A DNA stretch of 64,000 nucleotides from Escallonia rubra (lineage: Eukaryota > Streptophyta > Magnoliopsida > Escalloniales > Escalloniaceae): contig JAVXUO010002005.1 in assembly GCA_033065855.1 (NCBI GenBank), forward strand, positions 248,001 to 312,000. The letters run 5' to 3'. Shown piece by piece: positions 11,240 to 22,700 of this stretch; within the stretch, counting starts at the first letter, position 1, and every line of letters starts with the position of its first letter. A model generated the notes under the pieces. The model had not been told where the DNA came from. It saw only the letters and a program-made list of their open reading frames with translations, and ran no database searches. Made by a program: the position numbers and the translations under genes.

Positions 11240-12250
11240 ATTAGCGACGAAATTTCTGTCCGTAATTCTCTTTTACGTATTTAATTTTTTTTGGAATTAT
11301 GAAATTAGCGACGGAATAAATATTTTAGCGACGGAATCAACAATCTCAATATCTCAAATGCACGATTAACAATCAAAAATCATCAATTAACAACCTAAAA
11401 TCATCGATCAATAATCACAATTCTCAAATGCACAATTAAGAACATAAAATTATCAAACATCAGTCTTTGTTCAAATAACACAAAATTGTTCAAATTGTAA
11501 AAATCCGATGCGATTAACTTGTTCAAATTGTTCAACATTGAGGGAAATTAACTTTTTCACAAGTGCTTCGATCAAACACCAACACGTGAAAACACATATG
11601 CCCCATGTGTTCAAAGATTACAAAGTCCCCTAGATGGAGGCCATGCTGCTACACGGATTTGTTCCAACCCTATTCGAAACAAATTTCCTCTTGGCCGCGC
11701 TTCTTCTCGTTTTTAACAAGCCGCGACCCCTTGCGACTGGTTAAAGTCGCTTCATCTGATCTCATTGTGGTAAGCAATCTGTAAAAGGCTACCAGTATGG
11801 CCTAACATATTCATAATACAGTAAGACATGTAAGTTTTTAACCAAATATAAAACTTTTAACACACACGAAAACACAGAGAAAGAGGGATGACATACAAGT
11901 TATGTATGAAAACCAGGAGCCATGACCTTGAAGAAGTGTCAGCCGACTGAAACATCACTGTTCAATGAAGCAGAAGCCATCAGGAGGGATCTGTCGCCGG
12001 GGGTGGCAACGCGTCGGGGGGAGGACGAGGATGTCGCTGGAGGCGTGTCGGTGTTGAGAGGAGGATGGGGTTGTCACCGGAGGTGGCGTGGCGTCGGGGG
12101 GAGAGAAGAGGTGTCACCGGAGATGTGGGACGTCGTAGAGGGGGTGGCGGGTGGGTGAGGTGTTTGAGACAGAAAGAGAAACGGGAGTAAGAAGAATGGC
12201 CAATCTGATTAATGTTTAACATGAGTTTTGGCGACGTGTTGGAGTTTTAA
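11240..12250. other. E1 internal spacer with a GC-rich patch
   Basis: The first part is AT-rich, with a few TTAGCGACGGAA-like words near 11240-11340 of the kind seen in plant non-autonomous DNA elements. Between about 11985 and 12160 there is a G-rich patch of repeated GTCGCCGG/GTCACCGGAGGTGGC phrases. That patch may be captured host sequence or a small minisatellite. It gives open frames on both strands without a recognisable domain. Confidence 0.4.
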
Positions 12251-12263
12251 ACTGTGCAGAGAT

Positions 12264-12516
12264 GTCCGCTACATTGTGTAGCGGACACAAAGAACACCAA
12301 AAGTTTTTTTTCTAATGAGCAGTCAGTTACATTGTGTAGCGGACAAAAAGAACACCAAAAAATTAGGACTCTGCAGAGCCGTCCGCTACATTGTGTAGCG
12401 GACATAAAGACCGCTAAAAAAAATTTGTTGATTAGCCCCGTCCGCTACATTGTGTAGCGGACATAAAGAACACTAAGATTCCAAATGCACTATGTCCGCT
12501 ACACTATGTAGCGGAT
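12264..12516. repeat. Five palindrome units at 54-59 bp spacing, downstream of the E1 transposase
   Basis: Palindromes start at 12264, 12322, 12381, 12440 and 12494. Most have left arm GTCCGCTACAT against right arm GTGTAGCGGAC; the copy at 12322 is decayed on its left arm. The spacers share the words CATAAAGA and AACAC(C/T)AA. This second array has a shorter period than the 77-bp array and lies just 3' of the minus-strand FAR1-like gene. Confidence 0.88.
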
Positions 12517-12663
12517 GGGACAAATCAACAAAAAAAAAAAACTTAAAACTTAGATTTGATGCCTCTCATAGGTCCATCAAAAATAAAATTCCACTCTTCG
12601 GTCGAAAGATTATTAGAAAAAAAATTACAAACGTCAAACAGACTTGATGGCTTATACAAAAAA

Positions 12664-14959
12664 TTAAAGGTCCATTGCAGCTTTTTCTTCCTCATCTTTG
12701 GCGTCATCTCTTTCCTCGTCTTGCAAACCCCCTGGACTTATCCCCAGTGCCTTGTAATGGTTCCGCTTGTCATGGTCGGTCATTTTGTTGCACAATGCAC
12801 ACTTTCTCAGCTTTTTAGGTTGAGTTGCTTTTTCAATAGAGCTATTCATCCGCGTGGATCCTTTACAGCCTTTCGTTTGCGATATAATTGGATCCAAAGG
12901 CCGGATATCATTGTCGTCTTCCTCCCTCGGCTCATCATCTTCTGATATCGTTTTAGGCTCGGTGTCAACCGCATTGCTGACTGAAGCTACTTCCAACTGG
13001 TCGACGATAAGCTCTTGCTGCTGAGCTACCTCGAGGAGATGTTTATATCCGGCCATTGTAGTAGCACCTTTTAAGGACAAACGGGTGAACATTGTCACCA
13101 AATGATTATACCACAATGTCTCTGATTCTTCAAAGTCAGTATACGGGTGCTCCGGAAAGACAATGGTACCGTGCAACCTATTTGCAACCTTCGTCCACCA
13201 TGACAAGACATATTTATTAGGGATTGCCTTGATATTCTTCTGGGTGAAAAAGTGCAGAATGTGTCTACACAGGATGCCATAGAACTCAAACTTCTTGCAA
13301 ACACATGTCACCGAGTCCGTCAATGTGACGTGGCTCACCGTATAAATTCTACGCAGCTTCTTAGGGACGAGGTCATTCACAAGCGAATAAACCTTGTACT
13401 CACGCGTAGACTTTTCTGCCACCTTGTTTGTACTGTATCGGCCCGATTTTCGCAGCTATACTTGGTATAGCATGAAGATCTCCTTCATATAGACTTTGGC
13501 ACCGTTCAGTTCTAGCGGGGTCTCAAGCAACCTTCTTCTTTGTTTGTACGTGGTTGCAAAGTCTGTAGCCCTTTCTTTCACGAATAACGACGCAACTGCT
13601 TTTTGTGCGAATGTGACGAAACTCTTCAATTTTCTATTTTTACCCACATAACTATCGAATGTGGCATTAATAGATTCACTCATGTCCGTCGTTTTCATGG
13701 CCGCAGAAAAATGCCTCCTCGTGTACACGCCAATCCATTGCTCTTTGAGCTCGTACAAGTGCTGGAGCCACTCGTTGTCTTACAATGAGTAATCCTCAAT
13801 AAGCTTTTCCCACCTTTCCTCAAATTTCTCAATCGTTAACCACTTGTTAACGCCCTTGTCAAAATCCTGTTTAAAGTCTGGATACTTTGTATACACGTGA
13901 TGCAGATGTTCAGGATATTTGTTTCTTATATGCCAAGTGCACAAGTTGTGTCGAGTGTCTGGGAAGACGGTAGCAATAACCTTCTTCATTGCCAAATATT
14001 GATCGGTGATTACAACTTTGAGTGCTTTATTGTTCATGGCCTCCAGCCACGCCCTAAACAACCATACAAAAGAACTCTAACTCTCGTCCCTTAACAAGGC
14101 GAACCCGAACATGATGGAGTGATAATGACGATTGACGCCCGTGAAAGGAGCAAAGAGCATTAAGTACTTGTTGTTACGGTATGTGGTGTCGAAAGTCACG
14201 ACATCCCCAAAATGCTTATAAGCTAGCCTCGAACGACCATCGACCAAAAAAATTGTGCTAACTTGATGCTCGTCGTCAAGTTTATAATTGAAGGTAACCT
14301 GCGGGTCCTCCATCTGCATCCGCTTCAATAGGCTCATTGTGGATTGAGCATCATTGAGGTCATATACGGCTCATCTTTGGGTTCGGACCGTGTTACAAAC
14401 GTCTGTCGTGTTAAAGTTTAGATTCTGAATTCCTCCAGCCTATTCAGCAAGAACATTAATCATGTCGATAGGTCCTAGTTGCGCATTGCTCATTGTCTGA
14501 ATCAGGCTCCTTGCGACCTTACCCATCTTCTTGTGTTGATGTATCTGACTCACCTTAGAAGGGGTTACTAACGGGTGATTGTGTTTTAATTTCAGACTAG
14601 TAATAAGCTAATGATCTTGTTTGAGTTTATAGCTTACGAACATCTTGACCTGGAAATTCGTGCGAGCCAAAGTAGTCACGTCTTCTACGCGAATATCCTA
14701 TTTCGTCATCACTGTCATCGTTGCCTATGCGTGTCTTATTTTGCACTGGGTTTCTGCCCCTATGACACTCGTATAAGCGAGAGCATATTTTTTTTGTTAT
14801 GTTGCTTGTTCTTATAGTCTTTATTCTAATGCCAAAATCAACCCTCAATAAATACGCTCGAAAAAATTCTTCGGCTTCTTCCAATGTTTGAAATGTTCGT
14901 CCTAGATACGGATCACTAGCATCTACGGGGGTGTTGGAGCTCGCCACGAAATCAAACGT
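12664..14959 (-). pseudogene. FAR1-like MULE transposase of E1, broken
   Basis: On the minus strand the following are seen in order: a FAR1-type DNA-binding region (YLGRTFQTLEEAEEFF, then a basic stretch and HNHPLVTPSKV), the MULE transposase core (DVVTFDTTYRNNKYLMLFAP with the first Asp, VVITDQYLAMKKVIATVFPD with the second, then LCTWHIRNKYPEHL), and a SWIM zinc finger (CVCKKFEFYGILCRHIL, 13315-13270). An acidic C-terminus follows, with CALCNKMTDHDKRNH. FAR1/FHY3 proteins derive from such transposases. Comparison with E2 shows three nonsense changes, near 14070 (Glu to TAG), 13770 (Gln to TAA) and 13455 (Glu to TAG), plus frame losses near 14400-14630. The E2 start codon corresponds to ACG here (14957-14959). 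The element is therefore not autonomous. Confidence 0.88.
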
Positions 14960-15480
14960 TGTGAAACAAGACCTATGTAGAAATAAATTACGCTTAACTA
15001 TCAAATGGCGTTTCTTGAACAATTTTCATGAATAGACCAATTTAGGATAACAAATATACCAAACATAATCTCAAAGGTGTCTCCAATTTAACAATTATTA
15101 ATTTATTGAAAATATCAAATTAAAATTACTAAGATAAATAGACAAATTCATCATGCCCAAACACAACACACATAATCTCCAAAAATTTGAATTTAACTAT
15201 AATAAATTTGTTGAAGTTAACGAATTTCAAGAAATTTGAATTTAACTATAATAAATTTGTTTGAAGTTAACAAATTAATTTCTTGAACATTACAGACTAA
15301 AACTACTTTGATGAATATAGTGATAAATCTCAAAGAAAACTATATATTCATCCAGAATACTTTATCAAGTGTTCACCATTCACAAACTTACCTTGCTTGA
15401 GAGAAGCTTGAAGCAAATGTTACTCGAAGCTTGAAGGGAGCTGAAAATGGAAGCAAGTGAATCTCAAAGAGATGAAAATG
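14960..15480 (-). other. 5' leader and 5' UTR intron of the E1 transposase gene
   Basis: On the minus strand a leader ending CAAG at 15392 meets a donor GTAAGTTT. The matching acceptor CTACATAG ends at 14973, giving an intron of about 419 bp. E2 has the same leader and donor (18065/18066) at the equivalent place, which supports a real conserved intron. The intron holds a tandem duplication of about 48 bp near 15184-15282. Confidence 0.6.
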
Positions 15481-15589
15481 CAGAAAAAAGAGCTAAGAAT
15501 TAGGTCACTTTTGGGTATAGGTGCAAGTTGTCCACGATACTGTACGGCGGACAGTGTTGGGGACAACTCTGACATGTATAGAAATAAAC

Positions 15590-15848
15590 TGACGTGTGTC
15601 AGCCGTCTGGCAAAAAGTCATCTGCGAAACAGTGTCACGGATGACTTTTTGACTGACATCAGGACAAAAAATCCATCCGCGACACAGTGTAGCGGACGAA
15701 GGGGAGGGGAAATCTGGTAAAAAATCCCGTCCGCGACACTGTGTCACGGACGACTGACAGCTTTTGAAAAAAAAAAGATCTGAGCCGTCCATCCTCGATC
15801 GCGCTAGCAAAATCTCCTATTTTGCTAGCGCTATCAACGGATCAGCTC
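15590..15848. repeat. E1 right terminal inverted repeat
   Basis: It is the reverse-complement partner of 6340-6600. The hairpin stem GCGCTAGCAAAAT is perfect here too (15801-15813 and 15819-15831), with loop CTCCT. Palindrome copies occur at about 15613, 15672 and 15727; a decayed one lies near 15527. The outer end is GGATCAGCTC at 15839-15848. Confidence 0.85.
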
Positions 15849-16700
15849 ATATATATAACTTGTTCATTGTACAACCAAGCCTTCACCTAGGTGCCGGGAA
15901 TCTTGTAATCTCCATCCACCTGCAAAGGCAGATAAACTTGAATGCCAAAGACTATATGACCGGTTACATTGACCGGGCATAATCTGGACTCGTGAAACAC
16001 CATTTGATTGCGTGCCAGCCATATGCACCAAAGGGTATAAGCAATAACATTTGAGGCCGGGACTATCTCGAGGACTCGGAGGTTTAAGAAGCCATGTCAC
16101 TAACCAAACGAAGAGAGAGAGCAATTTTGTGCATCAAGGCGTAAGCCTAGATTTTCCCTAAACCAGACCAGTCGCACAACCTCACATTGTAGGAACAGAT
16201 GTGAGGCACACTCCTCATGATGAAGACATAAAGGACAAGAGGTTGTCTCCATTAGGTGTCTACGTTGTAACCCTACCCGAATCGGAAGGCGGTCCCAAAG
16301 ACATTGCCGTAGGAAAAAAATGATCTTATTAAGGAATTTCAGCTTCCACAAGCGGGTGCCAAGCTGCCGCTGGGATAGCATGAAATGTAAGAGTCTGTCG
16401 GCTTTCTAGTTCCAAAATATGGTAAGCGGAGCTTACAGTAAATTCGCATGTTTCATAGGTGCACGATATTTCTGTTCCGAATAACCAACCTGAGACAGAT
16501 ACAAGCCATTGACGGCCTGAACTACGGGTACAGGAAGATGTACTGCTAACTTGCATATCAACCAACCCTGCTGATTATTTAGAACGTCTAAAAATGTCCA
16601 CTGCTGCGTAGAAGAGGATTGTAGGTGAGCGATAAATGGAGCTAAAAATCCGAGTACCCAATCAGCGTCCCAAAACTAAACGAGGAAGTAATCCTGACTT
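15849..16700 (-). mobile_element. LINE (non-LTR retrotransposon) remnant: zinc-binding reverse transcriptase C-terminus
   Basis: Minus-strand frames encode the zf-RVT region that follows reverse transcriptase in plant LINEs: a TFLDVLNNQQGWLI segment, LPVPVV, a CEFTVSSAYHIL segment, then LWDRLPIRVGLQRRHLME and CPLCLHHEECASHLFLQC, followed by LWCIWLARNQMVF. Frame changes separate these pieces, so the copy is dead. It is 5'-truncated, ending near 16700, and its 3' end abuts the TA tract next to E1. Confidence 0.8.
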
Positions 16701-17636
16701 GGCGCCGTAACCCCTTAATTAGTAGGTCTCGGCCATACCCGATACTTCTCTAGCAGTATGAGAGCTTCCATGTATGGTGGGTTCATGAAACTTGGAATTG
16801 TAATTGTAATTGTAATTTCTGGGTGTGGTCTTAAGAATTGCAACATGACTTCTTCTTCTTTTTTCATTCGGGAAGATCATCGTTAAAAAGAAAAACAACA
16901 TCACTCTCTTAAAAGAAGACCAAAAGAAGTAACTTATGGTGGATAATTACATCAAGTCACTTTCTCTCCAATTCCAATACCAAAGCAATTTAATTTTCTA
17001 CGAAAGAAGTAGGCAATAGCACACCAAAATCAATGATCTACAACATTATTTTTTCCAGATTCATCCTGCCTACCAAAGGAGATTAACAATTAACTCTCTG
17101 CTATCAAAGGAGATCAACAAACAACTCTTTGCTAGGAAGACTTCACAAAACCATGCAAACATCGCAAAGAGAGATCATCTTGAAGCTAACAACTATCTCT
17201 TTGAGAAAGACAAAAATAAGGAGAAGAAATAGGGTGACACAACCAGATCTAGTTATTATACAATAAAAGGAAGAGAAAAAGAACACATTGCGGTAGACGG
17301 AGACTAAAATTTTGCAAAGTTCTTTGAAAGGGGGAAGATGGCCTTCTTTTTAAGGGAAGTCCAAGAATTGCAATGTGACTCAAGCATCGAAAAAAATTCC
17401 ATGGAATTATGCTTGGATTTGAAATTTGAACTCTATGATGATAACACTGGTCAAGGGAATTTGAAATAAAATTGAACATTTGAGCACAAGACATTAGCAG
17501 TGCCATTGTTAACAAAATACTAAACACACCCTAAGTAATTACTCAGCCGTCGTGTTAAATATTTTTCATTTGATTTGCTTTAGACTTTAGGGTTAGAGTT
17601 GAAACTTGTTACATGTAAATGTTCTATTTATCATTT

Positions 17637-17668
<32 letters not shown>
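16701..17668. other. Spacer between E1/LINE and E2, with a (TG)n(AG)n microsatellite
   Basis: No coding potential is visible. The short frames on both strands are not conserved-looking. A TG repeat (17636-17661) passes into AG repeats that end at the left terminus of E2. Confidence 0.5.
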
Positions 17669-17671
<3 letters not shown>

Positions 17672-17945
17672 CTGATCCGTTGACCACGCGGGCAACTTCG
17701 GCTAAGCTGCCCACGCGATCTGGCCGTCCATCCTTTAAGGACAGACGCCTGCAGCAGACGAGAATTTCGTCCAAAATTAATGTCCCCACGTGCCCGTCCG
17801 CTACACAGTGTAGGGGGCTACTTTTTTACCCTGACATTTGTAAGGTTAAAGTTAGTCCGCTACACAGTGTAGCGGATTGCTTTTTGGATGACAAATGTCT
17901 CATATGTCCCCTCTTCGTCTGCTACACTATCTAGCAGACGGTGGA
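17669..17945. repeat. E2 left terminal inverted repeat
   Basis: The hairpin is at 17687-17717, with arms CGCGGGCAACTT and AAGCTGCCCACGCG pairing at 10 of 12 positions. Palindromes at 17796-17818, 17855-17877 and 17917-17939 are spaced 59 and 62 bp apart. The block GATCTGGCCGTCCA follows the hairpin as in E3. Confidence 0.82.
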
Positions 17946-18222
17946 GCAGATTTACCAAAAATGCTATAATTGCCAGCTCTTCTTCCTTTTTCAACCTCTT
18001 TAGCTCCACTTGCCTCCATTTTCAGCTCCCTTCAAGTTCCAAGCTTCAAGCTTCATTCAAGCAAGGTAAGTTTATGATCTCAAAAGTTTATGGGTAGAGT
18101 GGTGAAGTTTTTTTTAGATGTTTATATAAATTTTTTAAAGATTATGTTTCTTGCATTTGGCATGCTATGAGATTACGTTTGTTGAATTTGACATGTTATG
18201 AGATTAATTTTTTTTTGGATCT

Positions 18223-18647
18223 CAAAAGCTTATGAGATTATGTTTGTTGTATTAGTCTATTCATCAGAATAATTTTTATTTGTTATGTTCAAGAAATTAT
18301 ATTCTTGTAGTTAATTTATATGCCTAAAAATGTTACAATTGGATACTTAAACCTAATTTTTTTGAGATTATATTTGTTGTATTTGGCATGCTAAATTAGT
18401 CTATTCATTAAAGTAATTTTTATTTGTTATGTTCAAGATATTATATTTTTGTAATTAATTTCCATGCCTAAAAATTGTTACAATTTGATACTTAAACGTA
18501 AGTTTTGATTATGTTTGTCGTATTTGTCATGCTAAATTAGTTTATTCATCAAAGTAATTTTTATTTGTTATGTTTAAGAAATTATATTTTTGTAATTAAT
18601 TCCCATACCTAAAAAATGTTACAATTTGATACTTAAACGTAAGTTTT
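18223..18647 (+). repeat. About three tandem copies of a 142-bp unit in the E2 transposase 5' UTR intron
   Basis: The phrase AATTTTTATTTGTTATGTT recurs at about 18271, 18415 and 18556, followed each time by TTAATT..CCTAAAAA..TTACAATT and ACTTAAAC. The array fills most of the intron whose donor is at 18066. E1 does not show this array in its intron. Confidence 0.85.
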
Positions 18648-18670
18648 TTCTACATATGTCTTGTATCACA

Positions 18671-21074
18671 ATGTCTGCTTTCGTGTCAAACTCGAACACA
18701 CCAATAGATGCTAGTGACCCTTATATAGGGCGAACGTTTCAAATAATGGAAGAAGCCAAAGAATGTTTTCGAGCATAATCATTGAGGGTTGGTTTTGGCA
18801 TTAGAATCAGGACAACTAGAACAAGCAACATAACCAATATATATATGCTCACGGTTATATGAGTGTCATAAGAGCAAACACCCATTGCAAAATGAGAAAC
18901 ACGTCCGTAATGATTATAGTGATGACGAAATAGGATATACACTGCGAAGACGGGACTTCTTTGCACGTATGAATTACAAGGTCAAGATGTTCGTAAGCCA
19001 TAAATCCATATAAGATCATTGACTTATTATTAGCTTGGAATTGGCGCACAATCACCCGTTAGTAACGCCTTCGAAGCTAAGTCAGATGCATCAACACAAG
19101 AAGATGGGTAATGTCACAAGAAGCCTGATTCACACAATGAGTAACGCGCGGATATGACCTATCGACATTGTTAATGTTATTGCTGAACAGGTTAGGGGAA
19201 TTCAGAATCTGAATTGTAACACGACAAAACATTCCTAACGGGTCCGAACCCAAAGACGAGCCGCGTATGACATTAATGATGCTCAATCCACAATGAACCT
19301 ATTGAAGCGGATGCAAATGGAGGACTCGCAGCATACTTACGAGTATAATCTTGACGACAAGCACCGATTTACCACAATTTTTTGAGTCGACGGTCGTTCA
19401 AGACTTGTTTATCAATATTTTAGGGATGTCGTGACTTTCGACACTACCTACCGTACTAACAAGTACTCGATGCCTTTCGCACCTTTCACAGACGTTAATC
19501 ATCATTATCACTCCATCCTATTTTGGTTCGCATTGTTAAGGGATGAGAGCGAGAGTTATTTTGTATGGTTGTTTAAGATGTGACTGGAAGCCATGAACAA
19601 CAAAGTATTTAAAGTTATCATCACCGATCAAGATTTGACAATGAAGAAGGTTATTGTTGCCGTCTTCCTAGATACTTGACAGAACTTGTGCACTTGGCAC
19701 ATAAGCAACAAATACCCTAAACGTTTGCATCACGTGTATGCAAAGTATTCGGATTTTAAACAAGATTTTGACATGTGCATTAACAAGTCGTTAACAATTG
19801 AGAAATTTGAAGAGAGGTGGGAAAAACGTATTGAGAATTACTCGTTGCAAAATCACGAGTGGATCCAACACTTGTATGAGCTCAAAGAACAACTGATTGG
19901 CATTTACACGAAAAAAGGTATTTTTCTGCGGGCATGAAAACGAAGGGCAGGAGTGAATCTGTAAATGTCATGTTCGATAGCTATATAGGTACAACTACGA
20001 ATTCGAAGAGTTTCGTCATAAGTGCCCAAAAATCGGTTGCATAGATATTCGTGAAAGAAAGGGTTGCGGACTTTGCAAGCACATACAAACAAAGAAGAAT
20101 GTTGTTTGAGACCCCGCCGGAGGTGAATGATGCAAAAGTCTATATAAAAAGAGATGTTCAAGCAATACCAAGTAGAGCTGCAAAAATCGGGACAATACAA
20201 TATAAACAAGGTGGCGGAAAAGTCTACACGTGAATACAAGGCTTATTCATTGATGAATGACCAGTGTGTAGACTGTATACGGTGAGCCATGACACAGAGA
20301 CGAATACAGTGACATGTGTTTGCAAGAAGTTTGAGTTACATGGCATGTTGTGTCGACACATTCTGTGGTTTTTCACTCAAAAGAATATCAAGGCAATCCC
20401 CGATAAATACGTCTTGCCGCGGTGGACTAGGGTTGCAAACAGGTTGCATTGTACCATTACCTTTTCGGAGCATCTGTATACTGATTTTGAAGAATCAGAG
20501 ACGTTGCGGTATAATCATCTGGTGACAATGTTCACATGTTTATCTGTAAAGGACTCTGTTACAATGGCCGGATATAAATATCTATGCGATCTAGCAGAGC
20601 TGCAAGATCTCATTTGTCGACCAGTTTGAAGTAGCTTCAGTCAGCAATGCGGTTGACACTGAGCCTACATAGGAATCAGAAGATGATGAGCCGGTTGAGG
20701 AAGAAGACAATGATATTTGGCCTTTGGATCCAATTATATCGCAAATGAAAGGGAAAAATCCGTACTAATTGAAGGAGAGATGGATTGAAGTTTCAATCGG
20801 ATACCAATTGCTTAGATGCATGGCCAGAAATGTTGCAAGAAGGCGCTGAGCCATTCTACCTCATGCTAAGGCATGGGCCATACGCAAGAGATCTACACGG
20901 ATGAAAAGCTCTATTGAACAAGTAACCCAACCTAAAAAGCTTAGAAAGTATGCACCGTGCAGCAAAATGACCAACTATGACAAGCGGAACCATTACAAAG
21001 CACTGGGGATAAGTCCAGGGGGTTTGCAAGACAAGGAAGAAGATGATGCCGAAGAAGATGTAGTGGACCTTTAG
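18671..21074 (+). pseudogene. FAR1-like MULE transposase of E2, heavily mutated
   Basis: The copy is homologous to the E1 transposase. It starts MSAFVSNSNTPIDASDPYIG and includes the transposase core (FDTTYRTNKYSMPFAPF), then LCTWHISNKYPKRLHHVYAK, FEERWEKRIENYSLQNHEW and the SWIM finger CVCKKFELHGMLCRHIL (20309-20359). The end is acidic, with NHYKALGISPGG, and a stop at 21072-21074. Many stops interrupt it, for example near 18776, 18857 and 19582 (TGA replacing Trp). An insertion of about 130 bp occurs at about 20760-20895 relative to E1. The leader intron acceptor seen in E1 (CTACATAG) reads CTACATAT here (18650-18657), so splicing may also be damaged. It retains the ATG that E1 has lost. 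Confidence 0.85.
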
Positions 21075-21289
21075 TCTACGGACTTTGTAATAATATGTTA
21101 TGAGCCATCAAGTCTGTGGATGTTGTATTTGAATTATAGAGTTTGTAATAATCCTGTAATAATCTTAGATATTTATTCATACTCGAATTTGATTTACCAT
21201 TGGGTTAGTCATGAACTGTGTTTCTTAACCATCTGAACTTTAATGTACTCTTTCAGTGACCAATGCAGCTTTGCAAAAATATTGACATC

Positions 21290-21650
21290 CAACACTTAGA
21301 AAAAATTTGCTTATTTTCTCCATCCGCCAGATAGTTTAACGGATGGCCAAGCAGAAACATTGACTTCCAACACTTAGAAAAAATTTGTCCATTTTCGCCA
21401 TCCACTAGATAGTCTAGCGGACGGCCTAGCAAAAACATTGACCTCCAAAACTTAGAAAAATTTCGCCCATTTTCACCTCTGGTAGATGGTCTAGCGGATG
21501 GCCTAGCAGAAACATTGGCCTCCAACACTTAGAAGAAAAAAATCGCCCATTTTCACCTTCGACCAGATAGTCTAGTAGACGGTTTAGCAGTAAAATTAGT
21601 CTACTCAACCGTCCGCTACACTATGTGGCAGACCGTTGAGCAGACTAATT
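21290..21650. repeat. E2 copy of the 77-bp palindrome array
   Basis: About four units with a 77-bp period (starts near 21321, 21398, 21475 and 21553) plus a final palindrome at about 21611-21633. Each holds CAACACTTAGAA, the reverse complement of the E1 unit word TTCTAAGTGTTG, so the arrays are homologous. The palindromes are mostly of a different inner type, for example CATCCACTAGATAG against TCTAGCGGACGG. Confidence 0.88.
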
Positions 21651-21834
21651 AAAATCTTTGTTCCTTCATTTTCTTACCCACCACCAATGACCACAACACA
21701 CAAAATTCTCAAAAGAAATACTCAACCACAACACACAATATTCTCAGAAGAAAAACCATAAACACATAAAATTTCATAAACACACGAAATACTGAAATGC
21801 TTTTTTATTATATAAACACATAAAATATCCAATG

Positions 21835-22700
21835 TTATTCGACATCGTCTGTAGCCGGATTTACAATATCCCTAACTAGTATAGGCCGTCCTTGATCAAT
21901 TTGCCAAGCTATCATGTATCCAAAGTTTTCTATATCTTCTTGGCTTCAGACGGCCTTCTTGAGGCTCTCGGACCGACAAATGTAGTCCACGTACATAAGA
22001 CAAGGACGCCGCAGTCCGACTAATTATTTTGCATGGGCTTCTGTTTCTTCACTCGAACTTCGAGATTCGGCCTTAACGGTACTTTTTGCCCACTGAGAGA
22101 GTGAAGCATGGCACAAAACATATCCTGTGGAGGAATAAAAATAGCGTAAGCTACGAGAGTTGACTTACAATAAGCAAATTAAGAAATAGAAATACTGTAA
22201 CAAAAATGCAAAGATTACCATACTGTCAATTGTTCTCTTAAAAGGTCCTTCAGAGGCATCAAAGGGACATCGTTATGAAGACTGTCGTGGATTGAAATTA
22301 TCATAGCATGTGGTTCATAGCAAAGTAAATACCAGTGTGAGTGCTCTAAGAAGGGTACTAGAAAGACATCCGCCTCATGGAAGCTCACCGAATTCGCAGT
22401 ATTCGTGAAAAATGTAGTGAGCTCCCTAGGCTGACGCCAATACATCAATGTTTTCTTCCCCCTCATCAGACACCATCGTTGCCATTCTCCACAGAGCATT
22501 CTATGAAAAAGTGCATCCAACATAAAAACACGGGGATACGCATTTGCCCTATCCCTCTCTCAACACATCAGAAGCTTGATGTAGGCAATCATCACCGTAT
22601 CTTCCAACCAACGACTCACCCTGAGGGTGGACATTCCATCCTACGAGAAATAGTACTCAACGGCACGACAGTCTACACCACTTTTTTAGCGTAGCTGGGG
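21835..22700 (-). pseudogene. Ulp1-like C48 protease part of the E2 PMD-ULP gene, broken
   Basis: On the minus strand: RWLEDTVMIAYIKLL, VFMLDALFHRMLCGEWQRW, ADVFLVPFLEHSHWYLLCYE (catalytic His), IHDSLHNDVP (Asp), then an intron at the same position as in E1. Next comes DMFCAMLHSL, followed by SDCGV (catalytic Cys) and a frameshift. The tail continues with YVDYICRSESLKKAV and MIAWQIDQGRPILV, ending at TAA 21835-21837. In-frame stops lie before the Ser-Asp-Cys-Gly and upstream near 22560. The protease is not functional as encoded. Confidence 0.78.

Larger units (their letters stand above)
6340..15848. mobile_element. E1: 9.5-kb Mutator-like element with PMD-ULP and FAR1-like genes
   Basis: The ends are inverted repeats starting GAG(T/C)TGATCCGTTGA and remain similar for roughly 250 bp. 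The flanks ATATATATG (6331-6339) and ATATATATA (15849-15857) fit the 9-bp target duplication typical of MULEs with one change, although the TA repeat makes this weak. From left to right the element holds a promoter region with 5' UTR intron, a PMD-ULP gene (+), a 77-bp tandem array, a GC-rich patch, a 59-bp tandem array, and a FAR1-like transposase gene (-) with its own 5' UTR intron. Both genes are disrupted. This architecture matches long MULEs with ULP genes (Kaonashi-type elements), with a transposase gene also present. E2 is a relative in the opposite orientation. Confidence 0.9.

Noticed and set aside
12664-13422. A 252-codon open frame as an independent gene
   Set aside because: It is the C-terminal part (SWIM finger and acidic tail) of the E1 transposase, separated from the rest by a nonsense codon.
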